This document shows positions 26,338 to 34,999 of a DNA stretch of 64,000 bases, one piece after another. The notes beneath the pieces were generated by a model, which ran no database searches, was not told the origin of the DNA, and saw nothing but the letters and a program-made list of their open reading frames with translations. Within the stretch, counting starts at the first letter, position 1; the number at the start of each line of letters is the position of its first letter. The translations under genes were made by a program, and so were the position numbers. Source of the stretch: Bacillota bacterium (GTDB lineage Bacteria; Bacillota; Clostridia; Christensenellales; SZUA-584); contig JAEWTL010000038.1 in the NCBI GenBank assembly GCA_023459495.1, forward strand, positions 124,001 through 188,000. The letters run 5' to 3'.

Positions 26338-27039
26338 TTAATCTCCCAAATACGCTTTACCTAACGAATCATCCGCGAGAATCTCTTCCCGTGTACCGGA
26401 TTTTTCAATTAATCCAACCGAAAGTATGTAAGCCCGGTGGCATATCGAAAGCGCTTTGAACGCGTTCTGCTCCACGATCATGATCGCAGTTCCGGCTTTG
26501 TTGATCTCCGTAATGATCTCAAAGATCTGGTTCACGATGATCGGGGCAAGACCCAAAGACGGTTCGTCAAGCATCATCAGCTTCGGGCGGGCCATGATGC
26601 CGCGGCTGATCGCCAGCATCTGCTGCTCACCGCCGCTCAGGTGCCCTCCATACTGGTGTTCACGCTCCTTCAAACGGGGAAAAAGGGTGTACACTTTTTC
26701 GAGGTCCTCTTTTATCCCTTTTATGTCTTTCCGCAAAAAAGCGCCGACCATAAGGTTGTCGTAAACCGTAAGGTGGGTAAATATCTGCCGTCCCTCCGGA
26801 ACATGTACAAGGCCCATTCCCACCACGTCGTACTCATGCTTCGGAACCGGACTCCCGAGGAATTCGATGCTGCCCGATGTCGGCTTGACCACCGAAGAAA
26901 TACTCTTCAAAAGGGTGGACTTTCCGGCACCGTTTGATCCGAGAACGGCGACCACTTCGCCTTCGTTCACTTCCAGAGAAACGCCTTTGAGCGCCTTGAT
27001 TCCGCCATAGGCGGCATGCAGATCCGTGATTTTAAGCAT
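26338..27039 (-). CDS. livF: Branched-chain amino acid type ABC transporter ATPase
   Basis: The 233-residue ATPase has Walker A GSNGAGKSTLLKSI, signature LSGGEQQMLAISR and Walker B LMMLDEPSLGLAP. It is the shorter LivF-type ATPase. It overlaps livG by 8 bases. It energises the importer with LivG and the permeases LivH and LivM. HAAT-family importers carry amino acids, amides, urea and other small solutes, so its presence does not prove an amino acid substrate. It is unusual next to a sugar kinase. Confidence 0.93.
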   Translation of the reverse strand: MLKITDLHAAYGGIKALKGVSLEVNEGEVVAVLGSNGAGKSTLLKSISSVVKPTSGSIEFLGSPVPKHEYDVVGMGLVHVPEGRQIFTHLTVYDNLMVGAFLRKDIKGIKEDLEKVYTLFPRLKEREHQYGGHLSGGEQQMLAISRGIMARPKLMMLDEPSLGLAPIIVNQIFEIITEINKAGTAIMIVEQNAFKALSICHRAYILSVGLIEKSGTREEILADDSLGKAYLGD

Positions 27040-27805
27040 GCTCTACACCTCCCAGATAAGCCTCGATTACAATCGGGTTGCTTTTTACCTCAGCAGGTGA
27101 ACCCGAAGCGATGGTCTTGCCAAAATTCAGAACCGTCACGGAGTCGCAAAGGTTTGTCACAACGTCCATATGATGCTCGATCATCAGAATCGTCAGTTTA
27201 AAATGCTCCTTAATTTTCGTCACGAACTCCACCAGTTCCGCTGATTCGTCTGCATTCATGCCTGCAGCGGGTTCATCCAGCAGCAGCAGCTTAGGATTAA
27301 GCGCAATTGCCCTTGCGATTTCCAGCTTGCGCTGATGGCCATATGGCAGCTTACACGCGGTTTCGTCCCGGTTATCTTCCAGACCGACCGCTTTGAGCAG
27401 CACCATTGCCTTCTCAACGATTTGCTTTTCTGTCCGGCGGTAGCGCGGTGTTCTCAAGAGCGCATCCAACATGTTATATTTGGCGTCCATGTTGCTGGCC
27501 AGTACCACGTTTTGCAGTACATTCATGTTGGAAAACAAGCGGATATTCTGGAATGTACGCCCGATACCCATCTGCGCGATGGTATGCGGTTTCTTACCGG
27601 TAATATTGTGTCCGTTAAATGTAATGGTCCCGCTGTCAGGCGTCAAAATGCCTGTAATATTGTTGAATATTGTGGTCTTGCCCGCACCGTTAGGACCGAT
27701 TAACCCATGCACTTTTCCCGGTTCAATCTGGACACTGAAATCATCGATTGCTTTAACACCGCCAAAGTTTTTGCAGACATTTTTGATCTCTAATACCGGT
27801 GTCAT
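27032..27805 (-). CDS. livG: Branched-chain amino acid type ABC transporter ATPase
   Basis: The 257 residues show Walker A GPNGAGKTTIFNNI, the LivG-type signature LPYGHQRKLEIARA, and Walker B LLLLDEPAAGMN. The MNADES segment after Walker B is typical of LivG. It overlaps livM by four bases (ATGA) and livF by eight, so translation of the transport genes is coupled. Confidence 0.93.
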   Translation of the reverse strand: MTPVLEIKNVCKNFGGVKAIDDFSVQIEPGKVHGLIGPNGAGKTTIFNNITGILTPDSGTITFNGHNITGKKPHTIAQMGIGRTFQNIRLFSNMNVLQNVVLASNMDAKYNMLDALLRTPRYRRTEKQIVEKAMVLLKAVGLEDNRDETACKLPYGHQRKLEIARAIALNPKLLLLDEPAAGMNADESAELVEFVTKIKEHFKLTILMIEHHMDVVTNLCDSVTVLNFGKTIASGSPAEVKSNPIVIEAYLGGVEHA

Positions 27806-28689
27806 TTCTGCACCCCCTTAGCATTATCGCGTGATAGCTTCTTTTTCAGGAATGCGTAAATCTTCTTTACGGAAAATTCCTTATAACCCAGCAAACCCGA
27901 GGGACGTAGAATGATGATGAGCACAACGGCCAGGCCGTAGAAAAACATTCGATAGTTCGCAAGGGACCGGAAAATTTCCGGCAATATCGTAACCACCAGC
28001 GAACCCAGAATGGACCCGGTCAAACTGCCCAGTCCGCCGATAACCACCGTAATGGTGAGCTCTGCCGATTTGGGAAGGTTAAACATCACGGGAGAAAGGA
28101 ACATCAGGTTGTGCGCATACAGCGCGCCTGCCCAGCCGGCAAACATTGCGCTGAACACGAACGCCATCTTCTTGCTCCTTGTAATGTTGATACCGACTGA
28201 CTCTGCAGCAATTTCCTGCTCTCTGATCGCAGTAAAGTTACGGCCATACTTTGAGTGCACCAATGTCCACGCAATGATGATGGCCAGCACAAGGCTGATG
28301 AGCGCTACGGGCAGCGTTGTGTAATTGGGAATTCCCGACAGCCCCTGTGATCCGCCTGTGACCGGCGTAATATAATTGAAGAGCACGCGGATACATTCTC
28401 CGAAACCTAAGGTCGTAATTAAAAAGTAGTCACCTTTTAACTTCAAGGTCAGGGAGCCCAGCAGGTAACTGATAAAGCCCGCTGCGAAAATACCCGCTAA
28501 GATCGCCACAACGAACGGTACACCCAACCGTGTGGTTAAAAGCGCCGAGGTGTACGCACCGATAGACATGAATCCAGCATTGCCGAAGGAAAATAACCGG
28601 GTAAAGCCTGTTAATACGGAAATACCTAATACGGCGATAATATTGATGCAGATTACTATGATAATACCCTGAGTATAATCAGAAAACAT
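27802..28689 (-). CDS. livM: Branched-chain amino acid type ABC transporter permease
   Basis: The 295-residue protein has eight or more hydrophobic segments and the LivM-type loop GRNFTAIREQEIAAESVGIN facing the ATPase. The positively charged C-terminus (KKIYAFLKKKLSRDN) is cytoplasmic. It lies 17 bases downstream of livH and forms the channel with LivH. Confidence 0.93.
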   Translation of the reverse strand: MFSDYTQGIIIVICINIIAVLGISVLTGFTRLFSFGNAGFMSIGAYTSALLTTRLGVPFVVAILAGIFAAGFISYLLGSLTLKLKGDYFLITTLGFGECIRVLFNYITPVTGGSQGLSGIPNYTTLPVALISLVLAIIIAWTLVHSKYGRNFTAIREQEIAAESVGINITRSKKMAFVFSAMFAGWAGALYAHNLMFLSPVMFNLPKSAELTITVVIGGLGSLTGSILGSLVVTILPEIFRSLANYRMFFYGLAVVLIIILRPSGLLGYKEFSVKKIYAFLKKKLSRDNAKGVQK

Positions 28690-28706
28690 CGATCTGGTTC
28701 TCCTTT

Positions 28707-29579
28707 CTAGGCTTTCTCTTCTACATCAACACCCATCAAGCCGCTAGGTTTGATCAAAAGGATCGCAATGAGTAAGGTAAATGTGATCAGATCACGCAAT
28801 CCGGAGTTGAGGTAACCGGAAACCATTACCTCGATAACGCCGATTATGATTGCACCGACAATTGCTCCCCGAACGCTGCCCAGGCCGCCAAATACGGAAG
28901 CAATGAACGCTTTGAGTCCGATATTGCCCATCGTCGGATATACATTGTACTTTAGGCCCAGCAGAACACCCGCTACACCGGCAAGCGCACCGGCAATCAT
29001 GAACACTGCAGCAAACGTCTTGTTAACATTTATTCCTAATAATCCGGCAGTCGAGCTGTTTGAAGCAATTGCCCGTACGCCAAGACCAAACTTTGACTTT
29101 GTAATAACGATCTCAAGTATAATCAGCGCTACCGCTGCAACCCCTAATGTAATCAGATCCAAGAGACCAATACGCAGGTCTCCGATGCTGATTGAAGAAA
29201 GGGGCAGAACCGGCGGGAACTGCTGAAATTTTGCGCCAAACAGAAGCATTGCTCCGTTTTGAAACACGATGGAAATGCCCATCGCCGCAATCATCAGAAA
29301 CATGGTTGGAGATTTATTTTCACGAATTCGCCGATATCCCAGTCTCTCGTTCAAAAAGCTGATAACGCCCGCGCCCAATATGCCTATGATCGCTGCCACT
29401 ATAAAAGGCAGTTTTAATGATGCTACGAATAGCAATGAGATGTACGCACCCGCCATCGCAACCTCACCGTGTGCCCAGTTGGAAAAACCCAGCAAACTGT
29501 AGATGAGCGCATATCCGGACGCAATCAAAGCATAAACACCGCCGACTGAAATCCCGTTAATAAGCTGTTGTAGAAACAT
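28707..29579 (-). CDS. livH: Branched-chain amino acid type ABC transporter permease
   Basis: The 290-residue permease begins MFLQQLINGISVGGVYALIA, the characteristic LivH start, and contains the cytoplasmic loop FGLGVRAIASNSSTAGLLGI. It follows the binding-protein gene after 98 bases that contain a strong hairpin. It partners with LivM. Confidence 0.93.
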   Translation of the reverse strand: MFLQQLINGISVGGVYALIASGYALIYSLLGFSNWAHGEVAMAGAYISLLFVASLKLPFIVAAIIGILGAGVISFLNERLGYRRIRENKSPTMFLMIAAMGISIVFQNGAMLLFGAKFQQFPPVLPLSSISIGDLRIGLLDLITLGVAAVALIILEIVITKSKFGLGVRAIASNSSTAGLLGINVNKTFAAVFMIAGALAGVAGVLLGLKYNVYPTMGNIGLKAFIASVFGGLGSVRGAIVGAIIIGVIEVMVSGYLNSGLRDLITFTLLIAILLIKPSGLMGVDVEEKA

Positions 29580-29597
29580 ATTCTTACCCCTCGTGTT

Positions 29598-29640
29598 AAC
29601 AAGGGTGGGGGGGAGGAATAAATCCCCCCTGCCCTTTGTT
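29598..29640. repeat. Strong G/C hairpin between binding-protein and permease genes
   Basis: The left arm (29598-29614, AACAAGGGT then seven G) and the right arm (29623-29640, TCCCCCCTGCCCTTTGTT) pair almost completely around a short AT loop. Placed right after the binding-protein gene, it probably limits or trims the downstream transcript so that binding protein exceeds permease. No U-run makes it a full terminator. Confidence 0.65.
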
Positions 29641-29677
29641 ACTAGACCCTACTGAGTCAGTTTATCGTATCAGCCGA

Positions 29678-30895
29678 TTACTGATACATTTCAACGTATA
29701 CTTCGTTTTCGCCTTCGATCGTGAAGATCGCAAGCTCTCTCTGCGGGTTGTGAGTTGCCGGATCAATCGACATTTCGCCAATCAGACCCTTGAAGGAAGT
29801 GGTGTTTTCCAGTGCGTCACGGAGAACTTCAGGATCCGTGGAACCAGTCTGCTCGATGCACTGAACGATCCAGAGGAGGCCATCGTTTCCAAAGAGGCAT
29901 TCGCCTTCCAGAGCGATGTTATACTCAGCCTGATATTCTTCGCCGTAAGCTTTGGCTTCCGGTGTGTTAAATCCAGGACGCGAGCAGAAGATTGCACCTT
30001 CCAGCGCACCGCCGGCCAGGGTGGGCAGTTCCATGGAATCCCAACCGTCGAAGCCGACAAACTGACAGGTCAGACCGAGCTCTCTCGCCTGCTTGGCAAT
30101 CAGGGCCACATCGCTGTAAATCCAGGGGATGAACAGGACTTCAGGATCAGCCTGAGCGATCTTGGAAAGCTGCGCACGGTAATCGTTGTCGCCAGAGTTC
30201 GCTTCTTCGCTCGCAACGATCGTGCCGCCGCCCGCTTCGAAAGCATCCACAGCATACTTGGAAACGCCCACGGAGTAAGAGTCGCCAATGTTCGTCAGGA
30301 TCGCAGCCGATTTAACGCCCTTATCCAGCATGTACTGAGCCATCTTCGTTCCCTGGAAGGAATCGATGAAGCACAGACGGAAGGAATACGGATGCAGGTT
30401 TCCGTTTTCGTCCACAGTCACCAGCTCGTTGGAGCAAGCCGTGCCGATGAGCGGAATCTTTTTAACATCCGCAACAGCCGCCATGGGGATGTTGCAGCTT
30501 GAGAAGTTCGTGCCGACAACCGCGATGACATTGTACTCGTCAACGAGCTTGTTGTAAGCATTAACGGAGTCCTGCGGATCGCCGCGTCCGTCGAGACCGA
30601 TGACTTCAATCTGTCTTCCCAGCACACCACCAGCCGCATTGATCTTCTTTGCGGTTAAAAGCATGCCGTTAAGTCCAGCCTGGCCCCAAAGTGCGGTATC
30701 GCCGGAGAGGGCAGAAACATAACCGATTTTAATGGTTTCTGTATCTGCGGAGGCCGAAGAGTCAGCGGGTGCCGAAGCCTCAGTTGAGGTTGAAACTTCC
30801 GTGCCGGACGTATTCGACGAAGCAGCCGAATTACAACCCGCAAACAGAGACACAACCAAGGACAGGATTGCAATAATAGCAATCATTTTTTTCAT
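29678..30895 (-). CDS. Branched-chain amino acid type substrate-binding lipoprotein
   Basis: The 405-residue protein has a lipoprotein signal ending at LFAGC (Cys21), a Ser/Thr/Ala-rich linker to about residue 48, then a Leu/Ile/Val-type periplasmic-binding fold (IKIGYVSALSGDTALWGQ, VVGTNFSSCNIPMAAVA, LTNIGDSYSVG). It binds the solute for the LivHMGF permease. Binding-site residues cannot be mapped here to a ligand. It lies 59 bases downstream of the SorC-type regulator gene with a GGAGG site, so it may be cotranscribed with that gene. Confidence 0.92.
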   Translation of the reverse strand: MKKMIAIIAILSLVVSLFAGCNSAASSNTSGTEVSTSTEASAPADSSASADTETIKIGYVSALSGDTALWGQAGLNGMLLTAKKINAAGGVLGRQIEVIGLDGRGDPQDSVNAYNKLVDEYNVIAVVGTNFSSCNIPMAAVADVKKIPLIGTACSNELVTVDENGNLHPYSFRLCFIDSFQGTKMAQYMLDKGVKSAAILTNIGDSYSVGVSKYAVDAFEAGGGTIVASEEANSGDNDYRAQLSKIAQADPEVLFIPWIYSDVALIAKQARELGLTCQFVGFDGWDSMELPTLAGGALEGAIFCSRPGFNTPEAKAYGEEYQAEYNIALEGECLFGNDGLLWIVQCIEQTGSTDPEVLRDALENTTSFKGLIGEMSIDPATHNPQRELAIFTIEGENEVYVEMYQ

Positions 30896-30923
30896 AGGGT
30901 TCTTTCCTCCTCATTTTTTATAA

Positions 30924-30941
30924 GAAGTGTTAATACACTTC
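30924..30941. repeat. Small hairpin between regulator and transporter genes
   Basis: GAAGTGT (30924-30930) pairs with ACACTTC (30935-30941) around TAAT. It lies in the 59-base gap and could act as a weak terminator or processing site between regulator and importer genes. Confidence 0.4.
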
Positions 30942-30954
30942 AGACTGAATTCAA

Positions 30955-31896
30955 TTACTCGGATGCCAACCTTTTTTCCAGCTCTTTGGCTATTGAAGTA
31001 TCGATCACAAGAATATCGATACAGCCCGTTTTAAGGGCGCCATACACTGCATCCGATTTTCCCTTTTCACCTGCAATTGCGACAACGGTCGGTATCTTCT
31101 GGAGCGTATCCATATCAACTCCCACCACGCGGTCCTGCAATTGAAGCGTGCCAAAGTCGCCATCTTTCTTGAAATGATTGAAGCATATATCCCCTATATA
31201 TCCTGCCTCAATCAACCTGCTGCGGTCATCATCGCTTAAAAAGCCTTCGGCTACAATCGTTGACTTGTCGCTAAGCTCGCCGACACCCATAATGGCGATG
31301 TTGCATTCCTTGATTCTTTCAAAAGCCTGTTTATAGAAATCTTCTTTGGCCATCTCTTTGACCAGTTCACTGCTCATGGTGGCAGGCGCATAGAGTATGC
31401 TGTAATCGCATCCAAGCTTCATTGCAAGCATGCGCGTAATTTCATCCGGTTTGATGGAGTGGTTGGAGGTGTTGACTCCGCCAACCAGTTGAACGACATG
31501 GCTGTTGGCCTTATTGGCCGGGCGCATATACCGTATGGTTTCACCCAGCGTGATTCCCCAGGAGACGCCGATTTTATCGCCATCCTGAATAAAATCATCC
31601 AGAAACTCCCCGGCCTTCTTTCCGAGTACATTCAATACGGGCAGATCGCTTTGTTCGGTATCAGCAATGATAACCTGCTTAAGGGAAAACCGCTGTTCGA
31701 TCAAGCTTTCTAAAACTACATCTTCGCTTTCTAAACCGTTAATGGTAATGCTGACAATGCCGTCCTCAATAAGTGAATTAACAAGCTTATTAACCCTTTG
31801 GCGGGACATGTGAAGCTTATTTGCAATCTGTTCCTGGGTCATACCCACTTTGTAGTACCAGTATGCAATTTTGACCAGCGTCTTTCTTTCAAGCAT
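30955..31896 (-). CDS. SorC/DeoR-family sugar-responsive transcriptional regulator
   Basis: The 313-residue protein has an N-terminal helix-turn-helix (MTQEQIANKLHMSRQRVNKLVNSL, about residues 19-42) and a long C-terminal sugar-phosphate-binding domain with SWGITLGETIRYM, VQLVGGVNTSNHSIKPDEI and the terminal GGLK-like VYGALKTGCIDILVID. SorC proteins usually respond to a phosphorylated intermediate of the pathway they control. It is the first gene of the catabolic block, with a promoter and four direct 11-bp elements upstream. It is the likely regulator of the block and perhaps of the divergent ilvB operon. Confidence 0.9.
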   Translation of the reverse strand: MLERKTLVKIAYWYYKVGMTQEQIANKLHMSRQRVNKLVNSLIEDGIVSITINGLESEDVVLESLIEQRFSLKQVIIADTEQSDLPVLNVLGKKAGEFLDDFIQDGDKIGVSWGITLGETIRYMRPANKANSHVVQLVGGVNTSNHSIKPDEITRMLAMKLGCDYSILYAPATMSSELVKEMAKEDFYKQAFERIKECNIAIMGVGELSDKSTIVAEGFLSDDDRSRLIEAGYIGDICFNHFKKDGDFGTLQLQDRVVGVDMDTLQKIPTVVAIAGEKGKSDAVYGALKTGCIDILVIDTSIAKELEKRLASE

Positions 31897-31922
31897 CTCT
31901 TACATCATCCTTTGCTAAGAAA

Positions 31923-32065
31923 TTACCTTTGTCAATCTACCTTACATTTGTCGCCATATGGTTGTTTTAATATATCTTCGTTCAATGGTCTGCTCATAAA
32001 TAATTAACTAAATTAAACTATTCGGGAATTACTTGGTACATTTGTCGTCTTGCCTTACATTTGTC
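31923..32065. promoter_or_regulatory. Four direct copies of TTACATTTGTC, candidate SorC operators
   Basis: Copies occur at 31923-31933 (TTACCTTTGTC), 31942-31952 (TTACATTTGTC), 32036-32046 (GTACATTTGTC) and 32055-32065 (TTACATTTGTC). They form two pairs, each with exactly 19 bp from start to start, about 113 bp apart. Two pairs on one DNA face suit a tetrameric SorC protein binding both sites with looping. Function is inferred from position and spacing. Confidence 0.65.
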
Positions 32066-32085
32066 ACCCATCGCGTAACATGTAT

Positions 32086-32115
32086 ATTATAATATCACGC
32101 TTTAACCAAAGTCAA
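32086..32115 (-). promoter_or_regulatory. Promoter of the SorC regulator and catabolic block
   Basis: On the minus strand TTGACT (32110-32115) and TATAAT (32086-32091) are separated by 18 bases. Transcription would start near 32079 and cross the four repeated elements before reaching the regulator gene. Confidence 0.7.
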
Positions 32116-32146
32116 TATATAAATTTTATTGTTTTATCCCCGGCAC

Positions 32147-32175
32147 TTGACAGTATATACATGATGAAATAATAT
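32147..32175 (+). promoter_or_regulatory. Promoter of ilvB-ilvN-ridA
   Basis: Consensus TTGACA (32147-32152), 17 bases, TAATAT (32170-32175). It lies about 190 bases upstream of the ilvB start. Confidence 0.75.
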
Positions 32176-32365
32176 ATTAAAAACTTGAAGAAGGGGTAGC
32201 AGGCACTCCGCACCCGCAGATAATACAGTGCCTTATTACCGAAAATAAGTTATAAAAGTCGGGATAACAAGGAAATAATTTACCCAACAATTGATATCTG
32301 ATTATTTGAATTTATTATTCGCAGTCAGGTGCTTAATCAATAATAAAATGATTGGAGTAGCTCAC

Positions 32366-33985
32366 ATGAATGGTGCGAATGCGTTAATCAAAATTCTGGA
32401 GGACGAAGGGGTCGAGATCATATTCGGGTATCCGGGCGGAGCTGTTCTTCCTTTATATGATGCGTTGCTTCACTCAAAAATAAAGCATGTCCTGACACGG
32501 ACCGAACAGTCTGCCGCACATGCCGCTTGCAGCTACGCCAGAAGCTCGAACCACGTCGGTGTTTGTTTAGCCACATCCGGCCCCGGCGCAACCAACCTGA
32601 TCACCGGCATCGCAAACGCATATTTGGATTCGACGCCGCTTGTGGCCATTACAGGCCAGGTGGCAACGGACTTGATCGGACATGATGTTTTTCAGGAAGT
32701 GGATATCGTCGGCGCGACCACTCCTTTCACAAAACAGAATTATCTTGTTAAGGACGCCGCAGATATCCCCCGTATTGTAAAGGAAGCATTTTATATCGCT
32801 TCGACAGGACGCAAGGGGCCGGTGCTTATCGATTTCCCCATCGACGTGCAGAAGAAAGTCAAGAATTTCAATTTTGATGTGGAAACTCAATTGCGCAGCT
32901 ATAAACCGAATACTGAGCCGAACTTTAAACAGCTGAAAAAGCTGGAGGAAGCGATTAAGAGCAGCTCCCGGCCGCTCCTGTGCGTCGGGGGTGGCTGCAT
33001 GCTGTCGAACGTTTCCGATAAGATATTGGCACTGTCAAATAGAATACACGCGCCGTTCGTTACAACGTTGCTGGGTATCGGCGCGGTCCCCACAGATCAT
33101 GAGAGCTGTTTGGGAATGATCGGCCAGAGCGGGTTGTATGCGGCGAACAATGCGGTGGAAGCTGCTGACCTGGTTATTGTACTTGGCGCAAGGCTGGGCG
33201 ACAGGGCGACCGGTAAATCAAACACCTTTGCCAAAAAAGCGAAGATCGTACATATCGACATTGACCCCGCTGAGATCGGGAAAAACCATGATACCTACAT
33301 TCCAATCGTGGGAGACCTGAATATTACATTGTCCAGATTGCTGGATATGGATATCGACAAAGAGACTTCGGCATGGGCTGCAGATATTCAGGAATGGAAA
33401 CAATACGAGGAGTCCACGGGGGCTAACTGCGATTATGCGATCGATCCGAAAGCGATATTGGATCGCCTGTCCGACAAAGCCAATGAGAACGTGATATTGA
33501 CGACCGATGTGGGCCAGCACCAGATTTGGGCGGGACGGTTTTATAAAACAAAGGGGCCCGGCGCGTTTATTACAAGCGGTGGGCTGGGAACGATGGCGTT
33601 CTCACTTCCATCCGCGATCGGTGCAAAATTGGCAAATCCGGACAAAAGGGTGGTTACCATCGCGGGTGACGGCGGTTTCCAGATGTGTCTGAACGAGCTG
33701 GCCACCATCAGGCAGGAAGACCTCAAGATCGGCATTGCTCTTTTTAACAACAACCGCCTGGGTATGGTGAGGGAGCTGCAGCAGATGTACTGCGAGTCCA
33801 GATACAGCCAGATCGAGCTGAGATGCAATCCCGATTTCTCCATGATTGCGGCGGCTTACGGTATTGATTATTATAAGGTAACAAGCTTGGATCAAATCGA
33901 GGTGGCAATTGACCACTTGCTGAATCCCGCGGAGCTGGTTATCGTAGAGTTTGCCGTCGACCCGAATGCCAATGTAAATCCATAA
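32366..33985 (+). CDS. ilvB: Acetolactate (acetohydroxyacid) synthase, large subunit
   Basis: The protein has 539 residues from ATG at 32366, chosen because GGAG lies 8 bases upstream; in-frame TTG and ATG codons further up lack a site. It shows the catalytic Glu in LTRTEQSAAHAA, the FAD-binding central domain, and the thiamin diphosphate motif GDGGFQMCLNELATI ending in FNNN. The enzyme condenses two pyruvates, or pyruvate plus 2-oxobutyrate, in branched-chain amino acid synthesis. The regulatory subunit gene follows after 16 bases, which supports the anabolic IlvBN type over a catabolic AlsS. Confidence 0.95.
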   Translation: MNGANALIKILEDEGVEIIFGYPGGAVLPLYDALLHSKIKHVLTRTEQSAAHAACSYARSSNHVGVCLATSGPGATNLITGIANAYLDSTPLVAITGQVATDLIGHDVFQEVDIVGATTPFTKQNYLVKDAADIPRIVKEAFYIASTGRKGPVLIDFPIDVQKKVKNFNFDVETQLRSYKPNTEPNFKQLKKLEEAIKSSSRPLLCVGGGCMLSNVSDKILALSNRIHAPFVTTLLGIGAVPTDHESCLGMIGQSGLYAANNAVEAADLVIVLGARLGDRATGKSNTFAKKAKIVHIDIDPAEIGKNHDTYIPIVGDLNITLSRLLDMDIDKETSAWAADIQEWKQYEESTGANCDYAIDPKAILDRLSDKANENVILTTDVGQHQIWAGRFYKTKGPGAFITSGGLGTMAFSLPSAIGAKLANPDKRVVTIAGDGGFQMCLNELATIRQEDLKIGIALFNNNRLGMVRELQQMYCESRYSQIELRCNPDFSMIAAAYGIDYYKVTSLDQIEVAIDHLLNPAELVIVEFAVDPNANVNP

Positions 33986-34001
33986 AGGAAGGTTTAAAGT
34001 C

Positions 34002-34490
34002 ATGAAGCATATACTTTCCGTGTTAGTTGAAAACAGAGCAGGCGTTTTGTATAAAGTGGCCGGAATGTTTGGCCGGCGCGCTTTTAACATCGAGTCGCTT
34101 GTTGTCGGCGTCACCCAGGACCCTATGGTCTCAAGAATGACCATCGTGGTAGATGGGGATGACAACAATGTGGAGCAGATGACAAAGCAGCTTCACAAAT
34201 TGATTGACGTAATTAAGATCAGTGATATATCCAAAACTGCTATCTCTCGTCAGTTTGCCTTTATCAAAATTCGATGCACTCCGGAAAAGCGCAATGAAAT
34301 CGTGCTTCTGGCCAACATCGTTGACGCAAAGGTCGTGGATATCACCCCGGAAACGATTACTCTGGAGATTACCGGGGATGAAGAAAAGCTCGGGAATATG
34401 AAAACCCTGTTTGAAAAATATAATGTAGCTGAAATGGTTCAGACGGGTATTGTTTCAATTGAAAAAGGAACCAATTCGCTAAGGGTGTAA
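34002..34490 (+). CDS. ilvN: Acetolactate synthase, small regulatory subunit
   Basis: The 162 residues have the N-terminal ACT domain (SVLVENRAGVLYKVAGMFGRRAFNIESL) and the C-terminal ALS_ss_C domain (AFIKIRC, ALEITGDEEK-like end). It activates IlvB and confers feedback inhibition, typically by valine. It is cotranscribed between ilvB and ridA. Confidence 0.95.
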   Translation: MKHILSVLVENRAGVLYKVAGMFGRRAFNIESLVVGVTQDPMVSRMTIVVDGDDNNVEQMTKQLHKLIDVIKISDISKTAISRQFAFIKIRCTPEKRNEIVLLANIVDAKVVDITPETITLEITGDEEKLGNMKTLFEKYNVAEMVQTGIVSIEKGTNSLRV

Positions 34491-34525
34491 CCCGAAAGAC
34501 CATAACTATATTGGAGGACGTACTA

Positions 34526-34909
34526 ATGAATAAAGAAACCGTAAATACAAGTTCGGCGCCAGCCGCTATCGGGCCATATTCACAAGCGATAACAGTGGGC
34601 GGCATGGTTTTCACATCCGGGCAAATATCGATCAATCCGGCAAATGGCGAGGTGGAGCGCGGAGATATCCGTTCGCAAACAACACGCGTGCTGGAGAATC
34701 TCAGTGCAGTGCTGGCCGCAGCGGGCGCATCCTTGGAAACGGTCGTTAAAACCACTGTTTTCCTGAAGTCAATGGATGACTTTGCCGAGATGAACAGCGT
34801 CTACAGCGGATTTTTCAGTAATCAACCACCGGCCAGATCCTGCGTACAGATCTCCATGCTGCCCAAGGATGTGCTTGTAGAGATTGAGGCTGTTGCCTAT
34901 CAAAATTGA
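34526..34909 (+). CDS. ridA: Enamine/imine deaminase, RidA family
   Basis: The 127-residue protein begins at ATG 34526 with GGAGG eleven bases before it; the in-frame ATG five codons earlier is rejected. It contains GPYSQAITVGGMVFTSGQI and the conserved Arg in PPARSCVQISMLPKDVLVEIEAVAY, typical of active RidA proteins. It hydrolyses reactive 2-aminoacrylate or enamine intermediates from PLP enzymes. Linkage with ilvBN is common because such enamines lead to 2-oxobutyrate and damage PLP enzymes. Confidence 0.93.
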   Translation: MNKETVNTSSAPAAIGPYSQAITVGGMVFTSGQISINPANGEVERGDIRSQTTRVLENLSAVLAAAGASLETVVKTTVFLKSMDDFAEMNSVYSGFFSNQPPARSCVQISMLPKDVLVEIEAVAYQN

Positions 34910-34999
34910 TAAATAGGAATCATGCTTATTTGCAATAACTTTGAATTGGATTACAGGATTACTTTTGAATGTTACTAAAAATAACAAGGAGTAATTAAA

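Larger units (their letters stand above)
31897..32365. other. Divergent intergenic region, SorC block versus ilvB operon
   Basis: This 469-base AT-rich stretch has no gene. It holds the two pairs of 11-bp elements, the minus-strand promoter at 32086-32115, the ilvB promoter at 32147-32175, and an ilvB leader of about 185 bases with a short GGCACT/AGTGCC hairpin. No T-box or leader peptide rich in branched-chain codons was recognised. Confidence 0.7.

Noticed and set aside
32291..32365. Upstream in-frame starts for ilvB
   Set aside because: TTG 32291 and ATG 32348 lack ribosome sites, while ATG 32366 has GGAG at the right distance and matches the usual IlvB N-terminus.
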